A DNA stretch of 27,286 bases from Cylindrotheca closterium (GCA_933822405.4 CAKOGP040001469.1:1-27286), one strand, 5' to 3'. Shown: positions 11,201-23,538, counted from the first letter of the stretch. Translations and numbers: made by a program. Notes: a model not told the origin generated them from the sequence alone.

Positions 11201-11908
11201 CTAGGGTTCAGCGAAACAGGACCAGGAATGAAGTGGCTTGATGGCAGCAAAACTAAAGCAAACTACCTTCAAGAAGTTATCAATCTTGTCTGTGAGAAGC
11301 TGTTGCCTCTTGCAGACAGTGACAAGATCAAGGGTTTCTCTGAGGTCAAGAAGGCAATTGACTCTGAGCCAATTTGTTTCAGGGCCCACCCCAACTACAG
11401 ATCCAAATCTCGGCAAGTCACTGACACTTGGCATGACTAGGCAAAGTTTGTTGTGCCACATCATGGGGATGCCCACATTCCCGGACAAATCCTAATGTTC
11501 ATCGGGATGCCCTTCACAAATGATGAGGTGATCCACAATGGGATCCGGCTCCAATCCAAACAAGTGCATGCTGTTGTGAACCTTTTTGTGGATCCGCCAC
11601 GGCCACCATTTCCCAACTTTGATACTCCAATTGTGAAATGGGGAAAGACAGAGGACACCAACTTCTACATAATCCCATGCAACCGTCTAGTGGCCCCAGC
11701 AATTGTCGTGCCCAATCTACTAGAACAGCAGCCTCAAGGGAACGTTGCCAATGCCAATGCAAGGAGAACCTACAAGAAACGCAGAGCCAAATTGATGCAA
11801 GAACCTGGAAATGAACCACTTGGAGATGGATATTTTGTTGTGGACAATCAAGAACAAATGGCCCAGAGGATGGAGGAATTGATAGACGACATAATGGAAA
11901 GGGATTAG
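8282..11908 (+). pseudogene. tnp2/Plavaka-like DDE transposase (frameshifted, in-frame stop)
   Basis: The likely start is the ATG at 8282. The N-terminus carries a CLCC...H...C zinc-finger-like cluster (Cys22, Cys25, His48, Cys62). An acidic linker follows. After a shift near 9200-9250 the core reads LVPIILYGDEITT with a strand-rich stretch, FLIGDTDMHDKLCG followed by CRHCNC, and, after a second shift near 10385, GPSEWAHKTEQK. These are good candidates for the D, D and E of an RNase H-fold transposase of the tnp2/Plavaka (CMC) type, which cuts at terminal repeats. A TAG at 11438-11440 precedes a C-terminal 150-residue tail ending at 11908. The frames continue the same protein across each break. 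The family name rests on motif style only. KDZ-type or another large DDE family is the alternative. Confidence 0.65.
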
Positions 11909-11959
11909 GACACAGTATGCAGTATGATGAATAGGTTTGGCATGCACAATATCTCCTAC

Positions 11960-12013
11960 CTGAAACTGTCCCACATCTATAACTAACTGAAACTGTCCCA
12001 CATCTAGAACTAA
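11960..12013. repeat. 27-bp tandem duplication between convergent genes
   Basis: Two copies of a 27-bp unit beginning CTGAAACTGTCCCACATCTA lie head to tail at 11960-11986 and 11987-12013, differing at one position. They fill about half of the 111-bp space between the transposase stop (11908) and the end of the convergent frame (12020). A role in transcript ending is possible but not shown. Confidence 0.85.
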
Positions 12014-12019
12014 ATGCGT

Positions 12020-15000
12020 TTATCTAATGTTGTTGCGGTTGTTATATCTTCTGGAAAATTCATTGACATCCATATACCGAGATCCAGTGGTGTCCTTTTT
12101 GCTTACTTTGGTAGCAGGTGAGGCAGGGGAATGCTCGTCTTCAGGTCTTGTCCTCTTGGTGGGGCTTCTGATCTCTCTCTCTTTCCTAAATTGTTCTAGC
12201 TCATCATTGGCATATTTTAGATAGGAAGGAAGCATGTCATTTTTTGCAGTTGATAGTCATTATCTTTCAGCCATTTCCACTTCCCCTTGTATGGCATGCC
12301 ATATAAATTCAAATCGTTCTCATCATCATAGAACTCTTCTTGTAGCCAGTCATCAATATCTTCGAGAACGTTCCATTGATTGTCCTTGGAACCGCAGATT
12401 TTCTGACAAATCTGCCCCTCTTCATTCAAGTCATACAGGGACCAAGAGCTGTTTGGATATACCTCCGGAAAGTGGGAGGGAAATTTCCCCATCTCATTGT
12501 CAACATCAGTGCTGTCTGGGTTGGTGTCATCTTCCAATGTTTGTTGTGACAGAGAGATGCACGTATCCAGAACAATACTAGAAATGTCTCTTCTGTAACT
12601 TTCCAATCCCATTTGTGTGGAAACAATTTGGAGGATTTTCTTGATATTGTTTCCTTCCAAAGCTACTTCTCTGCTCCCAACCTTCAGCTGGTTGCTTGTT
12701 GATGTTGGGAAGAATACATGTTTCAGGTGCTTTCCAGGCTTTATCAATCTCACCGAGATGGCCAATCGAGTGAAATGTAGCAGGTCATCGATTCGAAATG
12801 GATGCTTCCAGATCAATTCCATCTGCTGGCATCGTTTTATCATCACATTCTGCAGGAATCCAAGGTTTAGGTCTTCTGGAGACAACCACTGACGACCACC
12901 TTCTTTGTTTCCAATGCTGTTGATCCATGCACAGTGCTCAATCAAGAGACCAACCAAGACACAGGTTCTATCTTCTGCCTCGCCTTTGACCAATTGCGGA
13001 TCTTTGCCAAAGATCTCATCAACACCAGAGTACCTCAACATTGGCCAATCTAGCCACCCTCTCCTTTCGTCGGCGGGTGGCTTCCAAGCACAGCTCTACC
13101 ATTAGATCCATCTTGTTGAAGGGTCCCTTGGCACATTTTCGCAAACGATCAATGACCGGGGAAAGTTGAATGTAAGGAGAAATGCATGGGCGAACTTTCA
13201 GCACGCTCATCAGATGACGATCCTCAATGATGGATCCAAAGTGAAGCTTTGGGACCTGGAGTTCCACAAGATTACCTGGCAAACACTGTGAGAGAAAGTA
13301 GTGCTCCATGTTCCCAATTGAAGGAATCTTGTTGTAAGCCAAATGCTTATGGAAGTTCCGAGTTAGATGTCTTTGGACTTCAACAAGCTGACAGGTTGCT
13401 GATTTGGCCAACAACTGATTTGAACTGCTAATCCTTTGGGATTCACAGCTAATGAAATTCCGGAAGTAGCAAAGTAATTGGAATAGATACTTCTTTGACG
13501 GATCTTCAGCGTTGGCCAGTGTCACACTGAAAGCTGCCGACTTGCTGTATTGGTACTTGCAAGTATCAAATCCAATGTCACCTGTGGGAACGGGATTGGC
13601 CAGATCCTTGTGTAGATGATGGTGCGGAAATTCTGATATCAGTTCAGCCGAAGGTGTGACTTTTTTGAATTGGGGAACCATCGAAAACTGAGAATGGGAC
13701 CAATCTCCAGACTCAATCTGCAGGTCATGCCGAAGCTGCTTTGCATAAGCGGAATCTCGGATCAGGTCGCCTCCTAACAGTGGCATCCCCGCGGCTATTT
13801 GCATGCCTTGGCTACAGGCCCACACCATTTTAGTCAAGTCACCAATGACGCTGAGAAACAATTGCCTTCCCACTGGGTTGTCTTTGAAGTACTTATCCAG
13901 GGGCTTGAACCCAGTGTGAGGATCCGGGCGATTGTTGCTACCATAGCAAAAGGCCCCCGCCCCCAAGCTAAGTCGCCTTGCAATAGGTGCTCGACTGCAG
14001 TCTGCTACCCCACAACACATTAGAGTCTGCACCAAGAATGACCAGTGCTGTTCAACCCGTTTCAACAAATCCCTGTGCTTGATCCATATGGGTGAATCAC
14101 CCCTAATCGCATGTAGAATATCATTCATGTCAATAAAGGTGGGATACTTTTCCCAATCACCATGTCCGCGGACCCTTGATCACTTTCCATTTCAGCCTTG
14201 TCTTCATAGACCTCTCGTTTATGAGGATGGAAAGAGAAATCCATCCCCAAATAAATTTCGCAGGGCGCAAGGTGGAGACGGTAGCTTCTTTGTTGGGTGT
14301 GGACAATAAATTTGGAGAATACATCCTCCATTTGCTCAAAGTTGCATACAGCAAGATTGCCAACTTGTGTGTGGGATTTTATGACACTTGTTTGGACTCC
14401 AGGATCACCAGCAGCAGTATTGTTGTTGTCATTTTCATCATCATCCTTGTTGGCATCTTCATCATTGTCATCACTGTCATCTTCATCATCATCCTTGTCG
14501 CTGTCTACATCATCATCATTGTCATCATCTTCACCATCCTCTACATCACCATCTTCATTGGTGGCATCGTCCTCCTTTTTGTCTTTGCCAGCTGCATCAC
14601 AATCTTCTCTCGCCTGTTTCTGTTGTCCCATGGTGCCAAACATTAATGAAGTCATTGTTTTCTTGAGAATGTTCTTGCCTTTCCGCTTCATTTCTCTAGG
14701 ATCAGAGTTGACAGACAGGAAAAAAATCCGGGCAAGAACCAATGACTTCCAGAGCCCCCGTGGTCTTTTCTGGTTCTTTTTCAGTCCGTCTTTGGTGATG
14801 GAATAATGCTTGTTCCGCGAAAAGATTTTTGCTGATCTTTCCATTTCCCCCGCCATAATATCCACGGACTCCGAGGGTTTAGTTTGGAGTGCCCACTTTC
14901 CAACTTGTTCTGCAAAGGCAGTTGCAGCAGATGGATCATGTGGATCTTTCCAAAATTTGTCAAGCTCTGTCTTGAACTTCTGGATCCGCTCCGGACAGTG

Positions 15001-16748
15001 ATATACAACACCAATGTCCCTCAACAACTTAATAATGTCAGACTTTGTTTTGCATCGGCCGGCCGTCATGTTTTGGCAGTACACCAAAAAGCTTTGCTCG
15101 TGCACAGCTCCTAAAGGACCAGCAGTGGGACTGAATACATACTTGATGATCTGAAAGGAAAGCCATGTGATCTCAACCTTTTCCATGGTGTCTTTACGAT
15201 ATTTCTCAACACCAGAAAAGGTGAAGGGCTGGCTGGTAGAGGAGTCCAAACTAGAGCTGGAATCACCATCATCTGTTTCCTCACCTGATTTGTCACTTGG
15301 CTCCTGTTCGGATTTGATCAAGTAGCTGCTGCATAGCTTTTTGTCTTTGGATATTGCCTGCAGCTGTTTCTGCATCTCACCAATAGCAGCCGAAAGTGTC
15401 TCAACTGGTTCAAAAACAAGATGGAATTTGCAGAAGCCTTGGGATTTGGAAAACAGGAAACCAGAAATTTGATCGTGGTAGAACTTCTCAGTCTTGGCCC
15501 CTTTGAAAGCGCTCGTCTTGCGTAAAGCATTCAAGGTATAATGGCAGTCTTGCTGGTAGGTCTTCTTGTTTTTTTTCATTACGTTTTGAAAGAGAGCGTA
15601 TAAAATCATGGTCTTATCGGTCCATTCCTCCTTGTATTGATCAACGGTTTTGGACACAACCGTTGTCACTTTAGTTAATGGGCAGCTACCTTCTTCTTCA
15701 TTGAGTTTATCATCCTCATCTTCTTTGGACCAGGATTTATCCGAAGAGTGCTTGTCCTTGGCCTTTATTTTATCGTCGTCATCATTGTCATCATTGTCTT
15801 CATCATCATCATCATTGGAGTCATCATCATTGGAGTCTTCTTCCTCTTCCAGAGTGCTGGAGGCTTCATTTTCCTTGTTCTCCTCAGGGGCTTCGCTTCC
15901 CTCCACACCCTTGTTGTCCTTGGACTCCAATACCATTGGATGCAATATCATGTATTCTTTAGATGCTTTATCATTTTCAATAATTGTGCAACATTTCCAT
16001 TGTTGACATGGAAAGGTGTATGCTTCACCTGGAGCGCACCAAAAGTGTAGAAGGTCAACATCAGGTGTCCTCAATTCCCGTCTTGCCACGTTCTCAAACA
16101 CTAGTAGCATGTGAGTCAGTACCATCTTTGAACTCAAAGACAACGTTTCTTTCCATTCCTGGAATGCTTCAAGACCGTGGGAATGTTCGGAATTGTCTTC
16201 ACATTTTGGAGCGGCGAAGACAAGGGAAAAGCAACCCTGCAGTGGAACAAAAGTTGCCGAGTGAATTCCAGATAATACTAACAAAGGATGCATTTTGTAT
16301 AAGACCGGATGTGGGTTTCCTAGTGTAGTCCCGTACCAACATCCGGCAAGGGCCTTGTCGCCATCAAGAGTGGGAGTGTTCATTTTGCTTAAGAGACTGG
16401 AAAAGCCCAAGTGGTCCGTCCTTCCGATTTGAAGCTGATAACAATTGGAAATAGCCCATTTGTGGTTTGGGTCCTGTTCAAGGAAGTTTTTAAAGTAGGA
16501 TTATTGTGGTATTTTGGATTGTCCATTTTGTCACCAGGATTATAGACGACCGGCATGAAAAGGAGACTACAAACGCTGTCAGACTTATTCCTATTTTCAT
16601 TGAAACTCTTGGAAACCGATATTCTGACACGAGAATTGTTGCTGATGAGTCTGGCAGCACCTTTGGCAACTCCATATTCAAATTTGGAGATATAGAAAGA
16701 TGGTTGTGGGATGTAGATAGATGGTTGTGGGATGTTTGGAGCCGACAT
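12020..16748 (-). pseudogene. large acidic protein of unknown function, accessory gene of the DNA transposon (about 1,580 codons, four frameshifts)
   Basis: I do not recognise this protein. The first ATG is at 16748 (MSAPNIPQPS, with a short IPQPS repeat). The frame passes through shifts near 16395, 14125-14165, 13019-13041 and 12217-12235 (an A6 run). At each one the next frame picks up at once with coherent, overlapping sequence, so this was one gene. About residues 290-350 and 690-760 are Asp/Glu/Asn tracts separated by Lys/Ser-rich and helical segments. The C-terminal third looks globular, with Cys and aromatic residues, and the tail is basic (RSPTKRTRPEDE). No catalytic motif or membrane span is evident. 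It converges on the transposase with 111 bp between them. A DNA-binding or complex-forming partner of the transposase is a guess. Confidence 0.6.
14405..14595 (-). repeat. Asp-codon low-complexity tract
   Basis: A run rich in CATCATC/GTCATC on the plus strand encodes long Asp/Glu/Asn stretches on the minus strand within the large acidic protein. A second tract of the same kind lies at about 15770-15850. Such runs expand by slippage and also create spurious plus-strand open frames, which I ignore. Confidence 0.85.
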
Positions 16749-17603
16749 GATGTTGCTATGCAATTTGAATTTTCAAATCGGTCTTGGATTGTACAAAAAA
16801 TCTGGTACTGGGGCAGCGTAGCAGCCCTACAATACTAGGCTGAAGGAGGAAAGTGCAAAAAGTTGGATACCGCTTGAGGATTGGCACGTCAAAATGTACA
16901 TAAAATAAAGTACTAGAATTTGTCATGACGGGCTCGCTGCGTCAAGACCAAAACCAACAAACACAGAAACTGTTTTCAAAACCGGAGGAAACAGCAATGG
17001 ATTCCTAGTGCAATGGATAGGAAGGAATCACTGTGCCCAACAAACAACAAACAGTATGATGATTGGCTTCAGAAGGTGATGAGCAAGGTTGCTCTTTGAA
17101 AGGACGACTGGAGATTGAAATCAATTGACGTCGAATACCATTGCTGTGGTCAGATGTGTTTGTTGTGTTGGTGCAGCGCCGGCCGATTTTGAGTTATGAT
17201 GGTACAAAATTGTACAGAAAAAACCCGTACCAACCTTGGTATGCTCACAGAACATCACCGGCCTGTACATTTGCCAGGATATGCAAGGACTGCTACTGCG
17301 GTTTTTGGTACTTCTCCACGTACTGGCAGTCTGAGAAGTCAGCCACCCATGGAACATCTTCAATGATCAAAAAGAACGGTTTTTATTCCGTGCTGGTGGA
17401 GGAGGAAACAATCAACAAACAAATGCGTCTAAACTACCTATTGAAATGATGTTCAAGCACCTCTGAGCCAATTACAATTTCTATGCTTTCGTATCGCAGA
17501 GTGAATCCAAAATTGGGGGCTTATTGCACCGCGATTTTTGATGTCTCAAATACTTCCAAGATCCGAAGCATGAAAGTTCTGTCAGAAGTGACGGCAGCTG
17601 GTC

Positions 17604-17643
17604 TTGTGTCAACAACAAACCATTTGTGTCAACAACAAACCAT
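17604..17643. repeat. 20-bp perfect tandem duplication
   Basis: TTGTGTCAACAACAAACCAT occurs twice without a gap (17604-17623 and 17624-17643). It is noncoding as far as I can see. The perfect identity suggests a recent duplication. Confidence 0.95.
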
Positions 17644-17729
17644 TTGGAAGCAAGGTGAATCAAGGCATGAAAGCGAACGTAATTCTTAGGAGTTGATATT
17701 ATTGCTATGATAATGATGAAACGCTTACT

Positions 17730-17776
17730 TATATTATCTGTCAAATCCAACACAGCTGGATTCGACAGATAATATA
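17730..17776. repeat. inverted repeat: 20-bp arms, 7-base loop, one mismatch
   Basis: The arms at 17730-17749 and 17757-17776 pair at 19 of 20 positions around an ACACAGC loop. The single mismatch is TCAA facing TCGA, as expected if one CpG had decayed. The stem begins with ATATTATCTGTC. It could be a cruciform or RNA hairpin, or the remnant of a small palindromic element. No function can be assigned from sequence. Confidence 0.9.
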
Positions 17777-18383
17777 TGGCGTCCTCAATTGACTCAATAT
17801 TTTGGGGACCAAGAAAGATGAGTAATGGCCAACACAAGGCTAGATTTAAACATAAAGAGACTACGTGTGTATTCAACGATTGAAGGCATGCAATAATCCA
17901 CCGGTTTCAAGTAAGACTCACAAGAGAAAAGATTGGCAGAAACCTTTTTTGCGTTCCGTGACGGCCGACGCCACGATAGGAAAATCTGTGACAGGAGTAT
18001 GATTGGATTCTTAGATTGCATATTCTGCTTGAGCGAGAATACAATCCGCCTTGATGCAAGCATTGGAGACAATGGCTTGGTTCCAAAGGTGAAGAGACTA
18101 GTACGGTATCAGCAAAAGCAGTTGATTTCTTTTTTTTTTAGAGGCATTCTGCCTTCAGCAAAGACTGAACAATACTCAACACAATAAGATTAAAAATCAA
18201 TGTCTACCATTTGATGTATCCGTCAACTCATGTAGAAGTAGTCAATTTCGGTTTGCCAATCTACAATCCCATTCTTAAGGCCAGCTAGAAGTGATCCTAT
18301 GGGATCTACAGGGCTTCCTTGTGATTGAGCGCTAAGGTTGGCCATTAAAACAATGTGTCTAGTTGTTTGATATGGAACGTCTC

Positions 18384-18693
18384 TGACGTACTCTCTACAG
18401 ACCGTTGGTTATCCGGCCAGACCTCCAACGTACTTCCAGCAGACGTTACATCTTACGCTCTTTTTAACAGACGCTTTTGTTATACTCCTATCGGTTACTC
18501 AATATTCCAGGCCTAACTATTATTGGCCCTCCTAAGTACTTTGATCGTTACTGAATATTTCAGCACTGTTACTGAATATTTTGGACCAAAGCTTGGCCAA
18601 ACCAAGACTAGATAGCGCACCTAAAACCACTATTCTAATGCTCACAATTTCATTATCAACTGATATCAAACCCCTTTGATCTAGGTTAAGTCA
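18384..18693 (+). repeat. 5' LTR of the Gypsy element (310 bp)
   Basis: It begins TGACGTACTCTC and ends GGTTAAGTCA (TGA...TCA termini). It matches 23230-23538 apart from GGTTATCC/GGTCATCC, CCTATCGG/CTTATTGG and one extra G before the end. The 5-bp left flank is GTCTC. Confidence 0.97.
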
Positions 18694-21600
18694 TAGTGAA
18701 TTCACTTTGCGAAGATCTATTGATCATCCCTTTTACAGTCCACGAATTAAACCAAACTTACTCAACATCTTGAAAGTTATCATCAACGGTACTTCCTTGG
18801 ACCAGAACCCAAAGCACGATGCTCCAATTCCTCTTTAAAAGGAAGTATCCAAATGGGACCATGACGCCGAAGCCAAAATCAAACAAAAGATCCGACGCAA
18901 CCCTCAAAACGCAACACGAACCTACAAAAAGGAACTCACACCTTGGGATGGTGATACAGTAGAAGACTACTGTCAATTCAGATTTACTTGGAACGAACTT
19001 GAAGTCGGACAAGCCCTGAATGCTCCTGGAAAACACCACACGATTCTATCTATTCTCTCCGGTCAAGCAAAGGAGAATTGGCAAACAGCGGTCTCTCAAC
19101 TTCCAGACAATCAGCAAACGACCCAACAGGGTTTCGACACAGCTATGGAAAGTTTTGCCCTCTGCTACTGCACTTCGGATGCTCGTCAGAAGCAACGTCG
19201 CTTCATCAACAAAGCTTTGAGATTGCCCAAGAATATGTCGATCCGAGTCTTCTGGAACAGACTACTTTTCATGTTCCGATGCTACCAACATCTCCCTGGA
19301 ACTGGTACAACACCAACACCAGAACATCGACGTGAAATCTTGATCCAATGTCTACCTACAAGTGTCGAGAATGATATGACGAGAGGTGACTACCGTTGGG
19401 ACGATCCTAACAAAACAGACATCGATCTTATCAACTATTTGACTCGTCTCCAAACAATTGGTTTCTCGGAAACAAGGTCCATTCCAACAAAAACAACAGT
19501 TACGAAGAAAAAGCCGGAACACAGCAATTTCAAAAAAGACCGTAAAAACGGCCCAAACAAAAAGAAAATTTGTGACTACTGCACCAAGAAGAAAGGTTTC
19601 ACATTCTATGGTCACACGGAAGACCAATGCAACAACAAGAAGAAAGATCTTGCTAACAACAAAGAAGAAAAACACAACATTGAGCCGATGGATGTAGAAA
19701 ACGAGAACGCCGTGACTACTCATTTCGGCTTTTCTATGTCGAAGAAAGAAATCTCCAAAAAAAAGTTCAACGAAGGCGATTCCAACGCTAAGGAAATGGC
19801 CTCACTATGTGACGAAGAGCTCACCGAGTTCCTAAATATCGACGACAACGACGACGACGACGTTAAACTAGTTATGGAAAAACCGATTCCTAAAAAGAAA
19901 CGAAATCCTAAGTCTCCTAAGAAGACCAAGAAGGACGCAAAGGAACAAGCCCTTGCCAAGGCTGACAACGTAAGTCAACTGTTCGCAATTTTAAATGCCA
20001 AAACAAGAAATCCAAAACTCACTGACAACCGCTCTATCTCCGATCTTACTACGACAGTAAAGGTCACAATTAAGAGTAGTGAGAGTAACAAAATTAAAGT
20101 GTTACATGTATTGATTCTTGACACTGGCTGCTCCAAAACAATCATCAAACAAAATGTCATTCCAGACTCAATGTATAGCAAAAATCATGTAGCAAAAGAG
20201 ACAATTTGGTCGACCAACGCTGGTACTTTTACAACCAAGTCTAAACGTAACGTCACATTCTGTATTCCAGAGTTCACCTCAAGTCGTGAAATAACCTTCC
20301 CAATGCATGTGGACGAAAGTTCATACTCTAGCTACGACATGATCATTGGACGTGATCTACAAAACTCACTAGGCATTGACATCCTTTGGTCCAAACAATC
20401 GCTAATGTGGGACGGAATCTCAGTTCCCATGAAAGGTTACACAGAACGTTCTGATGAAAGTGAAGACAAACTTCAAAACATGTTTGAAGAGATCATGGAA
20501 ATAGAACAAGAAGAAGAACTATTTGGCGCGTCTAAACTTCTGGACGCTAAATACGAAAAGGCAGATATTAACGCGGACGTTGAACAAATGAATCATTTAT
20601 CAGCGCACGAGAAAACCGCGTTGAAAAGTTTGCTCTATAAATATGAAGAATTATTTGACGGCACTTTAGGCACGTGGAACATTCCGCCAGTTGACTTCAA
20701 ACTGAAACCAGGAAGTAAACCATTCCACGCAAAACCTATGCCGATTCCACTCATACATAGAGACACGATCCGCAAAGAAATTGATCGTTTAGTTCGCATT
20801 GGCGTTCTCAAGAAGGACACGTCCAGCGAATGGAGCGCTCCTTCATTTATTGTCCCCAAAGCAAACGGACAATGCCGTCTTGTCACGGACTTTCAAGTCT
20901 TAAACTCAATGCTCCAAAAACGAGTATACCCACTTCCGAAAATTTCCGATTTACTTACGGATATCAGCGGATTTACTTATGCCTCCGCCATTGACTTGAA
21001 CATGGGATATTGGAACGTCCGTATTACTCCCGAGTCATCTAAGCTCTGTACTATCATCTTACCCTGGGGCAAATATAGTTACCAAAAACTGCCCATGGGC
21101 GCAATGCCCTCAGCTTACATTTTTCAAGAAGCTATGAATCGCCTCATGGAAGGCCTCGGCGACGTCTTATCGTACTTAGACGACGTCCTCTGTGTCACCA
21201 AAGGTGACTTCGAAGACCACCTTCAACGGCTAGAAATATGTCTCCAACGGCTCCACAAAGCCGGCCTTAAGGTTAATTTACCCAAATCTGAGTTCGCAAC
21301 TCAACAATTCAAATACTTAGGCTACTTGGTTTCACGCCAAGGCATTCGCCCTCTTGCTTTGAAAGTGGAAGCGATTCAGCGGTTGAAACCCCCAAAAACT
21401 TTGAAACAATTACGCTCATTCCTTGGCATGCTCAATTATTACTGTGATATGTGGGAAAAGCGCTCACATATGTTAGCTCCATTTACTGAACTAATCAAAT
21501 CAAGCAAAAAAGGACGTCCATTAATATGGAAACTAGAACACACAGAAGCGTTCGAACATGTGAAACGAGTGATTGCAAAAGACACTATGCTTGCATTCCC

Positions 21601-23211
21601 TGATTTCTCCAAACCTTTCACAATACACACTGATGCTAGCGACTTCCAGCTTGGTGGAGTGATTTCCCAAGAAGGAAAACCTATTGCTTTCTATAGCAGA
21701 AAATTAAATCCTGCGCAAAGAAACTACACAATGGGAGAACGCGAAATGTTGTCAATCGTTGAAACATTACGCGAATACCGCAACATCTTGCTTGGTCGCG
21801 AAATTATAGGATATACCAACCACAAAAATCATACAGACCCAAAAACCATTTCTCAATCCCCAAGAATCCAACGATGGAGATGGATCATTGAAGAATTCGG
21901 GCCAGACATAAGACATATCGATGGATCTGCCAATGCGGTCGCCGATTGCTTAAGTCGTATGGACGCAGACTTCACGACGAAATATGACGAATTCGACGAA
22001 GTCCAACTAGCTGAAAGGTTCGACATGGACTCGCTGGAAGGTTATAAGGCGGAGAAATATCAATTCCCCCTCGACACCGGTCTAATCGCAGAGTATCAAA
22101 AGAAAGATAAAACTCTAATGCGACATTTACAAAACCATCCAGAATACTTTTCCAAAGAGGTGCATGGCACCGAAATAATCTTATTCCACAAAAAGATTTA
22201 TGTTCCTAAGCCACTACGACAGCATGTTCTACAGTGGTATCATGACATGTTACAGCACCCTGGCGTAACACGAACTGAGCGAACCATTCGCCAACACCTA
22301 ACTTGGCCAGGTCTACGACACGACGTCGAGACTCACGTGAAGCATTGCCGCAAATGCCAACTATGTAAAAATCCAAAACTTAAATACGGCAAACTGCCAG
22401 TAAAAGAATTTACCTATAAGCCTTGGAACACCATTTGTGTCGATCTTATCGGTCCTTACACAGTATCTACAAAAGACGGAAAAGATATCAAACTACACGC
22501 CATGACGATTTGTGATCCAGCGACTGGATGGTTCGAAATTGTAGAAATTGATGACAAAAAGTCACTTACTACATCAACAATGCTCGACCGCGTATGGTTC
22601 TCACGATATCCAAGACCTCAAGAATGAATTTTCAACAATGGTAAAGAATTCCTTGGCAAAGAATTCCAAGGACTACTAAAAAGTTATGGAATCAAACCGG
22701 TCCCTACAACAGTCAAGAACCCTCAAGCTAATTATGTGGAACGGATCCACCAAACGCTCGGAAACATGCTCCGTACAAACAAATTAGAGGAATTTGACTT
22801 CGATTATAATGATCCTTGGACCCAAATCTTAAGCAACTGCGCTTGGGCTATTCGCTCCACTATCCACACTGTCATGGAAGCGACACCCGCTCAACTAGTC
22901 TTCGGTCGTGATATGCTTTTCGACCTCTCATTTAAAACAAAATGGCGCGATATTAAAAGCAAACGTCAACAAGCCGCAAATAAGAATAACACGCGAGAAA
23001 CTCCAAACGCCAGCCACATATATACCGTGTGGGTGATTTGGTCCTCCTTGATTGCGGCGAATTGCAACAAAAACTCCTGCCCAAACGAACAGGTCCATAT
23101 CAAGTACTCCGTGTCTAAGACAATGGCACAATCAAACTCCGACGTGGCTTCTATGCACAACGCGTAAGTCTCCGACGATGCGTTCCTTACTACACCCCCA
23201 TCAACGCTTGA
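18694..23211 (+). pseudogene. gag-pol: Gypsy gag-pol polyprotein (nearly intact, inactivated)
   Basis: The gag frame is open from the LTR onward, with no early ATG and a TAA at 18836-18838. The first ATG after that stop in a long run is 19145. Gag ends with a variant knuckle C-x2-C-x10-H-x4-C (19571-19630) and a Lys/Asp-rich linker. Protease has LILDTGCS (Asp near 20120). RT has LVTDFQ and an intact YLDD box (21173-21184). RNase H has IHTDAS and GEREML. Integrase has an HHCC zinc region (about 22250-22370) and the first Asp in CVDLIGPY (22442). A TGA follows at 22625-22627. The second Asp is replaced by Asn in FNNGKEF (22634-22636), and the Glu is kept in YVERIHQT (22739-22741). A shift near 22990-23020 and a TAA at 23116-23118 interrupt the C-terminal GDLVLLDCG region, which ends at 23211. 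Confidence 0.93.
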
Positions 23212-23229
23212 TTCCGCCATGGAAGCGAA

Positions 23230-23538
23230 TGACGTACTCTCTACAGACCGTTGGTCATCCGGCCAGACCTCCAACGTACTTCCAGCAGACGTTACATCTT
23301 ACGCTCTTTTTAACAGACGCTTTTGTTATACTCTTATTGGTTACTCAATATTCCAGGCCTAACTATTATTGGCCCTCCTAAGTACTTTGATCGTTACTGA
23401 ATATTTCAGCACTGTTACTGAATATTTTGGACCAAAGCTTGGCCAAACCAAGACTAGATAGCGCACCTAAAACCACTATTCTAATGCTCACAATTTCATT
23501 ATCAACTGATATCAAACCCCTTTGATCTAGTTAAGTCA
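23230..23538 (+). repeat. 3' LTR of the Gypsy element (309 bp)
   Basis: Same ends as the left LTR. It starts 18 bp after the pol stop at 23209-23211 and is followed by GTTTC, the right copy of the target duplication. Two of the three substitutions relative to the left LTR read as C to T in this copy, one of them at a CpG. Confidence 0.97.

Larger units (their letters stand above)
16749..18383. other. intergenic region upstream of the large acidic gene; no gene recognised
   Basis: This stretch lies between the start of the minus-strand accessory gene and the Gypsy insertion. Before the Gypsy arrived, it continued into 23539-23792, giving about 1.9 kb between two divergent genes. That makes it the natural place for their promoters. 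Open frames at 17141-17449 (+) and 17481-17876 (-) have no recognisable motifs and no matching partner, so I do not call them. The region holds a 20-bp tandem duplication and a strong hairpin, listed separately. Confidence 0.6.
18384..23538 (+). mobile_element. Gypsy-type LTR retrotransposon, nearly complete (5,155 bp)
   Basis: Two direct LTRs (18384-18693 and 23230-23538) flank gag, protease, RT, RNase H and integrase in that order. RT before integrase marks Ty3/Gypsy. The flanking pentamers are GTCTC on the left (18379-18383) and GTTTC on the right (23539-23543), a target duplication with one transition. The LTRs differ by three transitions and one single-base indel over 310 bp, so the insertion is recent. 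The internal region (18694-23229) is one long frame with a stop near its start, a stop and a lost catalytic Asp in integrase, and a C-terminal shift and stop. A weak purine tract (GGAAGCGAA) precedes the right LTR. No convincing primer-binding site was found. Confidence 0.95.

Noticed and set aside
14176..14806. Plus-strand open frames with Ser/His/Ile runs over the Asp-rich region
   Set aside because: They are reverse-strand shadows of Asp-codon repeats, with composition dictated by CATCAT runs.
12217..16410. Programmed ribosomal frameshifting to join the frames of the large acidic protein
   Set aside because: There are four shifts with differing directions, and the one G/A heptamer (GGGAAAA near 14150) is in the wrong phase for a slip. 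Indels in a decaying copy explain them better.
17141..17449. Plus-strand frame of about 100 codons in the intergenic region
   Set aside because: No motif, no composition bias like the real genes nearby, and no repeat copy to support it.
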